This document shows positions 15,171 through 24,742 of a stretch of DNA of 27,500 nucleotides, in pieces. Origin of the DNA: Guillardia theta CCMP2712 (Eukaryota; Cryptophyceae; Pyrenomonadales; Geminigeraceae); the NCBI RefSeq assembly GCF_000315625.1, contig NW_005434643.1, positions 423,965 to 451,464 on the forward strand, in the 5' to 3' direction. The position numbers were made by a program, and so were the translations under genes. The notes below the pieces were generated by a model. That model saw only the letters and a list, made by a program, of their open reading frames with translations. It was not told the origin of the DNA and did no database searches. Numbering within the stretch: the stretch's first letter is position 1; each line of letters begins with the position of its first letter.

Positions 15171-16308
15171 GGCAGGTCAAACTCGACTTTTAACCGTACG
15201 GTCAACCGCCGCTTTGCGGCTTTCTCGTCCCCCCTCAGCGGCCGCCGTAGTGACGGGCCGCCCAGGCGGCCCGGGCCTGTTCTGCCCGCGGCAGGCCCGC
15301 CGGGCCATTCAAGGCTCCGGGCCCGCCGCCGCCGGCAGCGGCAGTCCCGCCATGATCATTTCTGACTCCGACTCCGTCCCTCAGGCCGCAGCTCGCTGTG
15401 TCTAAGTTTGAAGTCTCTCAGTCTCGGAGGCTCGCCGACAGTGACTCGGAGCCACGGTCACCGGTGGGCCACCGTCGTTCAACCGTTCCGTGGCACTGGC
15501 ACTGACCGCCGGTGACTCAGCCCGGCCGGGCCTTCGGGAGCCACGGTGTCCGACTCAAGCACCCGGGCTTTACTACGCCGGCTGACAACGGCAGTGAGTC
15601 ACCCGGTTGCTAGTAACTGCCTAGTAAGGCCCCCGCCCGGCCGCCCGGCGCCCGGGCCGGGCCGGCCGCCCGGCCGCGGCGCGGCCGGGCCGCCCCGGTT
15701 GGCAGTGGCCCGTTTCAAGAGTCCGAAGTTTCCGAAGTTCGGGGGCCGGCGGGGCCCTCAATGACCGTTCAGTGCCCCAGTGGTGACTGCCAGACTCGGA
15801 CAGGCTCCCGCTCGGACGCCGGGCCAACTGAAGGCTTTCCTTTGTGACTCAAAGTTAAGTTAAAAATCAGTACGAGGACAATCAGGACTCCGGGGAGAGT
15901 CAAGGAGGCTTGACCCTGACACTGTCGCACAGGCCAAACGGAGAGAAGAGAAAAGACAGCGAGAACCAAACCTAATCCTGCCGACTGCTGTCCCCCGTGA
16001 CTCGCTGGGCCGCGGCACTCGGATCGGACTCGGACGCCGGGCCAAGGAGCAAGTCCTAGGGTGAGGGCGCCGGGTTCAACGGTTGCCACCGACTCACAGT
16101 GACTTCATTGGACTTCCGTTCATTAATTCAGCCACTAATGTCAGAGGGCATACCTCAGACCCTGCCGTTCGGAAATGCACTGCCGCAAGTTTGGTGGGTT
16201 GACTTGTCAACTTCGGTACCGGGTACTACTACGCGGCCATAGCAGGTAGTCAAAGGATACCTGAAAGGACTGCCGCAACTTCCGCTCACCAGCGCGTCAG
16301 CAGTCGCC
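15171..16308. promoter_or_regulatory. GC-rich divergent intergenic region
   Basis: It separates the start of DNAI7 (minus) from the start of the peptidase-EF-hand gene (plus), so it should hold both promoters. No TATA box or other core element stands out. It contains very GC-rich CGGCC/GGCCG blocks (15240-15340, 15625-15700). A direct repeat CTCGGACGCCGGGCCAA sits at 15811 and 16029. GTGACTCGG and CCGAAGTTCGG words also occur and recur at 19660-20520. No coding sequence is supported. Confidence 0.5.
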
Positions 16309-16484
16309 ATGTCCTCGGAACCCAAAGATTCGCACCACTACGTCGTTGTTGATGGCCTTGCCATCGCCAACAGAGGCCTCAGGGTGACGATAGCATGCTC
16401 CAACTTTGATTCTCCTACTGCTCTTGCCCTCCGGGCCGCCTGCCCCTGCTGCTGCTGCTGCTTCCCGGAGCCCCCCCCCCCCCT

Positions 16485-16517
<33 letters not shown>

Positions 16518-19500
16518 ACGTCTCGCTCCTTCCAGGCTTCTCCTCCCAGGCTTCTCTTCCTCCCTTGGTCTTGAGACTACCTCTACTTTCCCTTTCCCCC
16601 TGCTGCGCCTGGTCCTCCTGCAAACTTGTGGATTGTTCCGAGCAGCAGAGGAGCGATCAAGAACGAGCATGACTGTGGAGCCTTCTAGATCCCTCCCAAG
16701 AAGCAACCAGCCACAGGCAGAGTCAGACTCGGGTCTGCTCGTCCGGTGGAGGTCTACAAGCCCAAGGCGAGCGTCCCGGACAGGATGGACCTCCGTAGGC
16801 TGCATCATCGCTTCGTCGCCCCACTCATATTGTCCGGTAGGCAAGTGGATGACCGACGTCGAGTACCAGGGGCAGACAAACTCGTGAGGGTCGCCCATGC
16901 CGAGGGAAAGGTAGCTGATCCATGGCAGCTGCTGCGCCAACGCGGTGGCGGGAGCCTACGAGTACCTGTGCAAGCGGCAGGCAGAGAAGACCGGAGACAC
17001 CGTAGGAGATATCTCGAGGTAATCCGTATCAGATCGGCAACAGGTGACGCAAGCTGCTCTAACAACATGGCGCAGGCTCTTCATCTACTACGTCGGTCGC
17101 CTTGCCGACGCTGCAAGTGAGACGATGGAGCTATAGCTTCACCTTGGAGTGATTGCGAACTCAGTGTACAATGAGGAGCACCTTCCGCTCGAGGATGGCG
17201 GGATGACTGTATGCTCGACGACGTGGTTCTTCTTCGGCTGCTGACAATGACCACCTGCAGGTTGACGGCGCCATCAAGGCTCTTCAGGTTTGCGTCAGAG
17301 TCAACTTGATGAGGCCGGACATTTCATGCTTGTTGCGACAGAGCAAGGGAGCGTGCCTTGAAAAGAACTGGGACTTTGACGGGAGCAAGATCAACCAGAA
17401 GCCGCATGAACATTGCTTCGAGGAGGTACCTAGCTCCTTCCAACCTCTTGAGCTGAGCAGTAGAGCTACAGGCCCTGAAGTACAAGATCCGAGATGCTTT
17501 GAAAGTTCCACTTGACCTCCAGACCATGAAGGAAAGTCTCTCGGAGCATGCAGACGTACCGGCTGAGTGCTGCTGCAGACGTGCCTGTCGGACGGTTTCC
17601 CCATCGTCTTCGGGCTGAAGTTGACCGAGAGCTTCATGAAGCCTGCCAAGAAGTTCGCCTCCTCCCTTCCTCCTCTTGCCTTCTCTCAGCGCCTCACAGC
17701 GGTTACGTTCCTAAGCCCGACCCCAACGACCCCGACGCCTCTGAGCATGGCGCGCATGCCCTTCTGCTCGTCGGGTAGACGGCGGGAAGTCTCCGCCTCG
17801 GTGGATGACCAGGAGGACGTGGCAGGTACTCGGACCCCGACCAATGCTTCATCGTGAGGAACAGCTGGGGGAGGTGAGGGAAGTTGCTCGACGAGCAGAA
17901 GGTCATGAGCATCTGCAGCACGTGGGGAGTTGATGGATACTGCTTCGTCGCTTACGACTACGTCTGCAACCCGGCCTACAACCTCGTGGAATACGTCGGC
18001 CAATGTGATGCATTTGATACATGGAAGGAGGGAGAAGGGATGTAAGGGACAGGAGATAGGAGAGAGACGGAGGTGGACAATGAGGATGGTGGTGGTGGTG
18101 GTGGTGGGGAGGAGAGGAGGGAGAGGAGGAGGAGGAGAGGAGGAGGAGTAAGGGGCGGAGAGGAAAGGAGGCAAGACAAGCACAGGGGCAGGAGGGGCTC
18201 GTGAGAGCCCGGAAGTGACTTCGTTTTTACAGGGGCAATCAGAGGCCTTGAAGACTATGACTTCACTCCTGAAGATGGTTGCTCGTCTATCTACTCCTCG
18301 ATCTACTTCTTCTATCTACTTGTCGATCTACTTCTTCTATCTACTGCTCGATCTACTGCTCGATCTACTTCTTCTATCTACTGCTCGATCTACTGCTCGA
18401 TCTACTTCTTCTATCTACTGCTCGATCTACTGCTCGATCTACTTCTTCTATCTACTGCTCGATCTACTTCTTCTATCTATTGCTTGATCTACTGCTCGAT
18501 CTACTTCTTCTATCTACTGCTCGATCTACTTCTTCTATCCACTGCCTCTTATTCCCCTCTCTCCAGGTGTTCCTAGCCAGGAGCACATTGTTGACAGGTC
18601 CAAGGTAGTCGCGTCTCGCTGCATCTCATTCCACCTCAAGACTTTTTTATCCGCACGGCTACCTGCTTGCTCCCTCTTGTTGTTCTGCTGGCTAGACTCT
18701 TCCTCATACCTCATCCTCTCTCTCCTCCTCGAGTCCCTGGCCACCTGACGTGCAGCCCAGGACGACGAGCAAGTGAAGCCTCAGATCGAGGTTTCCTCCC
18801 TGCGCATGGCCTTGCGGTCGAGCTGACGATCTCACGGCAGGTGCGGGAGAAGGAGATGCATCCTGTTGACGGAGGTGAAGTGCTGTCGTGCTGTGCGAGG
18901 CATGGGATGAGACAGGTGGACGAATAGGCAAGGACTTCGGAGACATGTTCGATCCGCTCGCAGAAGCTCGTGAGAGACGATGCGCTCAGATGGGAGCGAA
19001 CTGAAGTCTGGCTCAGGTCGAGTCTTCAAGGCCATCGACACGGATGGATCTGGTTACATCGAGCCAGGGGTGAGACTGCACTTACGCGTCCTCCCTCTTC
19101 GTCACCCCTGATCTTCTCCTCCTCCCTCCTCCCCCCCCCGCCCCCGGCCCCGACCCCCTCGCTCCTCTCTATCGTCTCCATTCTCTCGCTCCTCACCTGC
19201 TCAGGCTGCTCCTGCTGCTGCAGCCCTTGTGTGCTGCTCGCCCTCGCCCTCTCCTCGTCCTCTCCTCGTCCTCTCTCATCTATCGTGTTCAACTCTCATC
19301 GACTTCTCGCGCTGACCTTGCGGATGGCGTCGCAGGAGCTCAAGTCTGCCTATCGCCTGGTGACGTGGACGGGGGCGAGCTAGGAAATGCGCTGACGTGA
19401 GCCCGGCAGCAAGGGCTGTACATCACCGACGACCAGCTGAAAGCCGTGATGAGCATGGTGAGGACGACGAGAACCAGAGGAGGAGACGGTTGACACAGTC

Positions 19501-19657
19501 GCCGCAGTATGACACCTCCAAGGACGGCAAGATCGACTTCGACGAGTACTGTGTGGTGAGGCTGAGGGCATAAGAGCGAGAGGGCAGACATTCTGTGACC
19601 GCAGCTGCTCTGCAGATGATCGGCTTCAAGGACAAGGACGGCAACATTACTGTCTAG
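16309..19657 (+). CDS. Papain-family (C1) cysteine peptidase with C-terminal EF-hand pair
   Basis: Twenty-three plus-strand exons join in phase to 409 residues: 16309-16383, 16689-16794, 16841-16883, 16929-17018, 17076-17116, 17165-17208, 17261-17287, 17342-17425, 17472-17504, 17579-17652, 17700-17774, 17826-17873, 17919-18004, 18233-18277, 18567-18604, 18761-18790, 18841-18874, 18928-18969, 19017-19069, 19336-19359, 19410-19457, 19508-19555, 19616-19657. Peptidase region: MDLRKWMTDVEYQGQTNSCC with ANA following (nucleophile Cys76 by alignment with the SCxANA form of the family), SRLFIYYVGRLADAA, DGFPIVFGLKLTESF, EHGAHALLLVGY (His225) and FIVRNSWG (Asn243), so the triad is complete. The linker reads WAIRGLEDYDFTPEDG. 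Two canonical EF-hand loops follow: DTDGSGYIEPGE (346-357) and DTSKDGKIDFDE (382-393). No signal peptide or typical inhibitor propeptide is seen, so it is probably cytosolic with Ca2+-linked control (inference). The weakest joints are 18004/18233 and the donors GTTCCA and GTTTCC. Confidence 0.83.
16492..16518 (+). repeat. TGC trinucleotide repeat (intronic)
   Basis: About nine TGC units in the first intron (16384-16688) of the peptidase gene. The poly-Ala or poly-Leu readings are not coding. Confidence 0.8.
18278..18566 (+). repeat. TCTAC/TCGAT-based repeat filling an intron
   Basis: The intron between the linker exons of the peptidase-EF-hand gene is built of short blocks, TACTGCTCGATC and TACTTCTTCTATC, shuffled in variable order from about 18290 to 18540. 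Donor G|GTTGCT and acceptor CTCCAG keep the frame (phase 1). It would be translated as repetitive IYFFYLL or RSTARST if misread as coding. Confidence 0.8.
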
Positions 19658-20520
19658 TCAGCCCACCGGCCACCGTCACTTAACGTCTGTCAGGTAGAAT
19701 CTCATGCTGCCCCCTGGCCGTCTCAGTGCCACCGTGATGGTGGACTCTTCAGTGAACTTCGGAAGATACTCGACGTAACAGATTTTTTCCTCCGAGCCTG
19801 AGGATCGTCGACGGTCTGAGCCCAGGCTCTGATCATTTGTGTGAACTTGCCCCTGGCGGGCAGCGGCGGTGCCTGCCGGCGGCGTCCCAACTTAACTTGC
19901 CATGACCCGGCCCTTGAACTCGGCAGGCGCTCCGGCCCTCAATGCCCGGCACACTGGCTGTGACAGCCTGGCCCAGCCTGGCAATGCTCTCGGTCCGGCG
20001 GACTCCCGGAGTCTACGGTGGCACAACTCAGTGACTCAGGCACCCGGACGTGCGCACCGCCGCCGAGTGGCACTGTGGGGCCCGGCGAACCATGACCGTA
20101 CGGGTGGCCAAATAATTAGTCACGTTTGTTAAATCGGTAAGTCATCGGTAAGTTTAGACTTCATGGTGACTCGGTGAGCTTCAAGTTCCGAAGTTCGGCG
20201 GCGAAGTTCGACTCATGCACAGCGGTGATCCGGGACGGGAGTCCGCGGGCTACGTAGCCTAGTAGTGCAGTGGCCGTCGGGCGCCGCGCCCTAAGGGCTC
20301 CGACTCTGTACGCCAGCCGACCGGTGACCTCAGCGCCCTCCGGTAGCCTGACCGTGCCAGCTCGAAGTCGGTGCGGCCCCGCGCTGCGGCCGATCGGACC
20401 GGCCGTCAGTCCCCGGGCCCGGCGACCCGCCCCGGACTCTGATGCGGCCCGGGCCTTGCGTGAACTCAAAACGTCGTGAGTCACTGAGAGCCTCGGAGAT
20501 CTTGAGTTTCAATCTTGATT
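19658..20520. other. GC-rich intergenic region sharing words with 15171-16308
   Basis: No gene is supported. The region has GCCACCGTCACT, GTGACTCGG, CCGAAGTTCGGCGG (about 20186) and long GGCCCGG blocks (20380-20460). The counterpart at 15728-15745 reads GTTTCCGAAGTTCGGGGG. It flanks the peptidase gene on its 3' side as the related spacer does on its 5' side. Confidence 0.45.
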
Positions 20521-20873
20521 TTAGTCAACTCGGGATTTCAACTCATGGCCGTCTCTGTGGGGTGGGAACGGTAGGGTCCTGCTGTGGGTTGGGTAGGTAG
20601 GGTACCAACAGCCAAGTTGCACTAGGGGAGCTAAAAGAGGTAGTTTTTGATTTGTACGGATTCTGTCGGTGCAGGAAACGTTCAGCGGTACAAATAATCT
20701 GTCTAAAAACGATTTCATATACCGAGATATCAGTCTCGTACCTCGATTCTTTGTACCAGTATAAAACTGTTGTGCAACAACTTGTTTTGAATCACAAACT
20801 ACTTAAAAAGTTATATTCAGGAGTGGCAAAGGAAACGGATCATAACAAATGGCTAAAATATAAAAAGTAAAAG

Positions 20874-20923
<50 letters not shown>

Positions 20924-21780
20924 TTTACAAGTGTGGAGGGCGGAATCAGTTGTTCATAAGGGTAGGGTCAGTTGGGTAGGCTTCCGTAGGACCCCGTCGA
21001 TCCCTCGAAACTAGAGGTAGACACCAAGGTGGGTAGTAATTTATTTACTGAGCTTGGTGGGGTGATAGTACCCACCCCAATCAGCGGTTATCTTCCTGAC
21101 AGCGAGTGATTTTCGCAGGGGTCATGCAAGAGCCTCTCTCGTACTACCCCATCTTTGACTGACATTTTCCCAATCGTCAGACCCTACCCACTTCAATCCG
21201 ACATCTGACCTAGTACCCCACCCACCCACCACCCCCGACAATCGATGAAACCTTTCCACCCTACCCTGGGTATTGACCCCTGCAGGAACGAACCCCCACC
21301 CCATCGTTTTAACCTACGCTCATTTGTCCATCCCTGGCTAAATGCGCCACGCAGGTACCCCGAGAATTAGACCAGCCTGAGGGTGACACCCCCGGTGAGA
21401 AGGTGGGTACCCCCGGTAGAGTGAAATCAGATCGTTCATTCTCAGATGGTATGACCTTGTACGGAATTCACTAGTACCTGCCAGATGAAAACTCGGAAGC
21501 AGGGTAGGGTCATCGTGACCACTGTGACTTCGGCTTGCCATCACCGGATACATGGTACCCCTACCTATGATACTCGACCACCCACCCCATCATACATGGA
21601 CGAGTTAGAGTCGCTGTGCCGCGCATGCCGCGCGCTTCCGCGGCTCTTCGTGTTAGCAATCAACGGCATGGGCATGGTCGTGGGGTCGTTATCCCATTTA
21701 TCCTTCATGTCGCAATTTCTATGCCACCACTCTGAGCTGATTGTCCTACCATGATCACCTGCATAACCCCGTCACGATTG
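20521..21780. other. TACCC/GGGTA-rich intergenic DNA
   Basis: No gene is supported. GGGTAGG, GTACC and ACCCACCCC words are frequent on both strands (20560-20620, 20960-21080, 21180-21310, 21340-21420, 21550-21590), as in 4081-4679. The region is interrupted by an AT-rich part holding the TA microsatellite. Confidence 0.4.
20875..20922. repeat. (TA)24 microsatellite
   Basis: Perfect alternating TA for 48 bp, self-complementary and able to extrude as a cruciform. It sits in the intergenic region between the peptidase gene and CK1. Confidence 0.97.
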
Positions 21781-22342
21781 TAGAGTCTCAGCCTAGCATG
21801 CTGGAAAGCAAACCCTGCAGTGTGTAGGGGTAGTTTGTATTCATGGTAGGTCGCATTATGAATCTACGGTGCATCTTAACATGATTGATCATTTCTTTTA
21901 TTATGATGCTTACAATCTTGCACAGTAGTTCAGTATCTGATTTGGTCATGTGAAACTGCTGTCCATTCAAGATGCAGCCTTGCAGACGTAGCCGTTTGAA
22001 ACCAGTAGCAGGGTGGCAAGAAATTACTGTCTGAATGACAATCATAGTCTGCATAAGTTTGTCGTTGTGAATGATCTGACAGAGTGCATAACCCTTTGAT
22101 AGTGAACGAAAACAAGCACCTTCTTTAGTTGGTCCCCTGGATGTATTTCACGTTTCAAAGATATCTGAATGTGTCTGCGGATGTTTGATATTGGATTTCT
22201 CTTGAAGATAATCAATGTCTCCCGTCGTTTCCTCTCCTCCATGTGCTGACCATGGGAATTTTCGCAGATTGCAACCATGCTCTAGGGAATTGAACATGCG
22301 TAGAGGATTTTTCTGACACAGAAGAGTATCGGACCTCCTGAG
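21781..22342. other. Low-GC spacer upstream of CK1
   Basis: Moderately open minus-strand frames exist (for example 22042-22278, reading TLIIFKRNPISNIRRHIQIS), but no splice-consistent model or family emerged. It may carry the CK1 promoter and the edge of an unrecognised minus-strand gene. Confidence 0.3.
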
Positions 22343-24473
22343 ATGCAGCGCAGCACTATGTAATGCTTTCTAGAATCTTGACGATTCCAGGATGACTTTT
22401 TGTGTCTGATCAGGTCGACATCCTCATCGTCTTCCAGCTCATACAACTTGATAGGGCAGGTATTCTTCAGGTGGGACTAGGTTGTCAAATCGTAACCTTG
22501 AGCTCAAGTTGCGCGGGAATAAGAAGTACAAGCTTGTAAAGAAACTGGGTATCTTGTGTCTCTTATAGATCTTCTAGATGGTGATTGTCGATTTAGGGTC
22601 TGGATCTTTTGGTGAAATCTTTCTCGGCACGCACGTTACCAATGGAGCCGAAGTGGCTATTAAGTTGGAGCCAGTCAGAACGATGCACCCGCAGCTTCTG
22701 TATGAGGCGAAGGTCAGTGAGATCCAATCTCAAGGAGCTGTTAAATTATGCCTGCCTAGGTCTTTCGACACCTTCGTGGCGGACAGGGAATTCCGGAGAT
22801 CTTGTGGGTTGGCACTGAGGGTGATTCCAATGTGATGATCATGGACTTGCTTGGTCCGTCGCTTGAAGATCTGGTAGATCAATAGTTTGTATTTGAATCC
22901 TCTGACGTGATAATTGCATGATCAGTTCAACTATTGTCACCGTAAATTCTCACTCAAGACTGTGTTGATGGTTGGCGATCAGGTAGTTTTCATGCGTGTA
23001 GGAAAAAATGATGCATTTTTGACACTGCATTGCTTACAGATGATAACCCGTCTCGAGTATATTCACAGCAAAGCTTTTCTTCATAGGTTCTGATATTTCA
23101 CTTCTGGTTTCCACTGAATTGAACTCTGCTCGGAAGAGACGTGAAGCCAGATAATTTCTTAATGGGGACACATCGGAAAACTCATCAGGTCTGCTTCAAT
23201 TAACTTCTGCTTTTCTCTTGTACCGATGGAGTCTGTCATAGGTCTATATTATCGATTTTGGACTTAGTAAGCGCTATGTGGATCCTCGCACAAGCCAGGT
23301 AAGCGTAGTGTTCTAATGTCGGCACCCCGGCTCACTTCGCAATAGCACATAGCGTACCGTACTGGTAAAAGCTTGACGGGTACAGCAAGATACGCCAGCA
23401 TTAATACGCATCTGGGATTGGAACAGGTTACTCTACTTCTACAAAGGTGGATCGTCATGATTTTGCAGGGCCGTCGAGATGATTTGGAGGGTCTCACCTA
23501 TGTACTTTTATACTTCCTTCGAGGGCAGCTTCCATGGCAAGGGCTTCAGGTATGTGCAGCGATTAACTCCAAATATTTGACCACGAAACTATGAAGGCTG
23601 CAAATCAAAAAGAAAAATATCACAAGGTACATTATCGCGTTATTCCTCATGCAGCACTAATTGGGCTCGTTCAGATTTGTTTGAAGAAACAAAACGTTCC
23701 AGTTAGGGAGCTGTGTAAAGGCCTCCCTGCGGGTATCCTGTGCACCAGGCATCGCATTTTTCATTGACTGCATTATAGAATTCGGAACACTCCTTTGCTA
23801 CTGCAGAAATCTAAAGTTTGAAGAAACTCCTGATTACAACTATTGTAGAAAGGTAGCAGGACGATGTTATGTTGAATGAGATGGTGGTCACTGTACATTT
23901 GGCAGTTGCTGCGAGAGGTCTTTGAAGCTCACAATTTCACTCTGGATTACGTGTATGATTGGACTATCAAGCAAAGGGAAGCAAGCTCGTCAGGCTCCAG
24001 CGCGACCGTGGAGCCCAACCCTGAGGTAAAGAGTGTTTGTCTTTTCGTTCCCGTGTTGCACACTTGATATTGATCGCCAAACAACTTTATGACCACACAT
24101 AACAAATTTTCTTTACAATCTCGTCACGAAGATCTTATCACGAAATGCCCAGTTGTCTGCGGAAGCTGAGCCAGCTGATTCTGGCCCCCGCGAAAGGTTT
24201 GAACTGAGCTTCGCATGGAATTCTCAATGGGCTGACAGTTGCTGGATCAGGGAGAGAGAGCGTGACAAGGAGAAGGACAAGGAAAGGGAGAGGGACAGAG
24301 AAGTCGACCCCGGGTTAACGAACAGCCCCATGGGTGTGAGTAGTCAAAACAATGCCTTGAGAGGCGGGGCTGTGAAGAAGAGTGGAGGGGTGAATGCAAA
24401 GCCGGTACCCGAGCTCAACAGCCAGGTTGTGGTGGAACTGACAGTTGGGGCAGGGGGACGTCAACAAATCTAG
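22343..24473 (+). CDS. CK1: Casein kinase 1 (Ser/Thr protein kinase)
   Basis: Sixteen exons join in phase to about 445 residues: 22343-22359, 22414-22459, 22503-22548, 22597-22712, 22760-22873, 22926-22982, 23040-23086, 23137-23188, 23242-23298, 23346-23426, 23469-23549, 23597-23626, 23675-23732, 23779-23852, 23906-24025, 24132-24473. Kinase marks: glycine loop [11 protein letters not shown] (37-47), VAIKLE (Lys59), [21 protein letters not shown] (Asp149), [11 protein letters not shown] (DFG 170-172), [17 protein letters not shown] (the CK1-specific SIN in place of APE), [33 protein letters not shown] and VYDWT. CK1s phosphorylate acidic or primed Ser/Thr in many pathways, and CK1 is also found in ciliary axonemes. 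The tail (from ~333) has an Arg/Glu/Lys/Asp repeat and is otherwise unlike known tails. The 5' end is less sure: a 17-nt first exon and a Ser-rich second exon are inferred from phase. Confidence 0.93.
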
Positions 24474-24742
24474 TCAATGTAAAACTCAGTAATTTTTCTG
24501 ATTCTTCGATTTTCACCGATGCCTCGTTACGGACGTAGACTTCTGAACTCCTGTATGGAAAGGAGGATGCGGCAATGGTCTGCTGCTTGCAGTCAAGCGT
24601 CATTTTGACCTCTGTTGATGGATGCGAGCTACTCTCATGACGAGGATAAGCTTCATGGCTGATAATGAAAAACTTTGCACTGATTTTTAGAGGTGGTTGG
24701 GTTAAGGCAGAATCGTTGATGGGGAAAGATGCGATAGAGAGA
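24474..24742. other. Convergent 3' spacer between CK1 and the channel gene
   Basis: About 269 bp between two stop codons facing each other. It must hold both 3' UTRs. No structure stands out. Confidence 0.5.

Noticed and set aside
18215-18608. Repetitive IYFFYLL protein
   Set aside because: It is the repeat-filled intron between linker exons of the peptidase-EF-hand gene.
22578-22835. Kinase start at 22578
   Set aside because: The Met sits in the intron 22549-22596; the glycine loop is completed only by splicing from 22548 to 22597.
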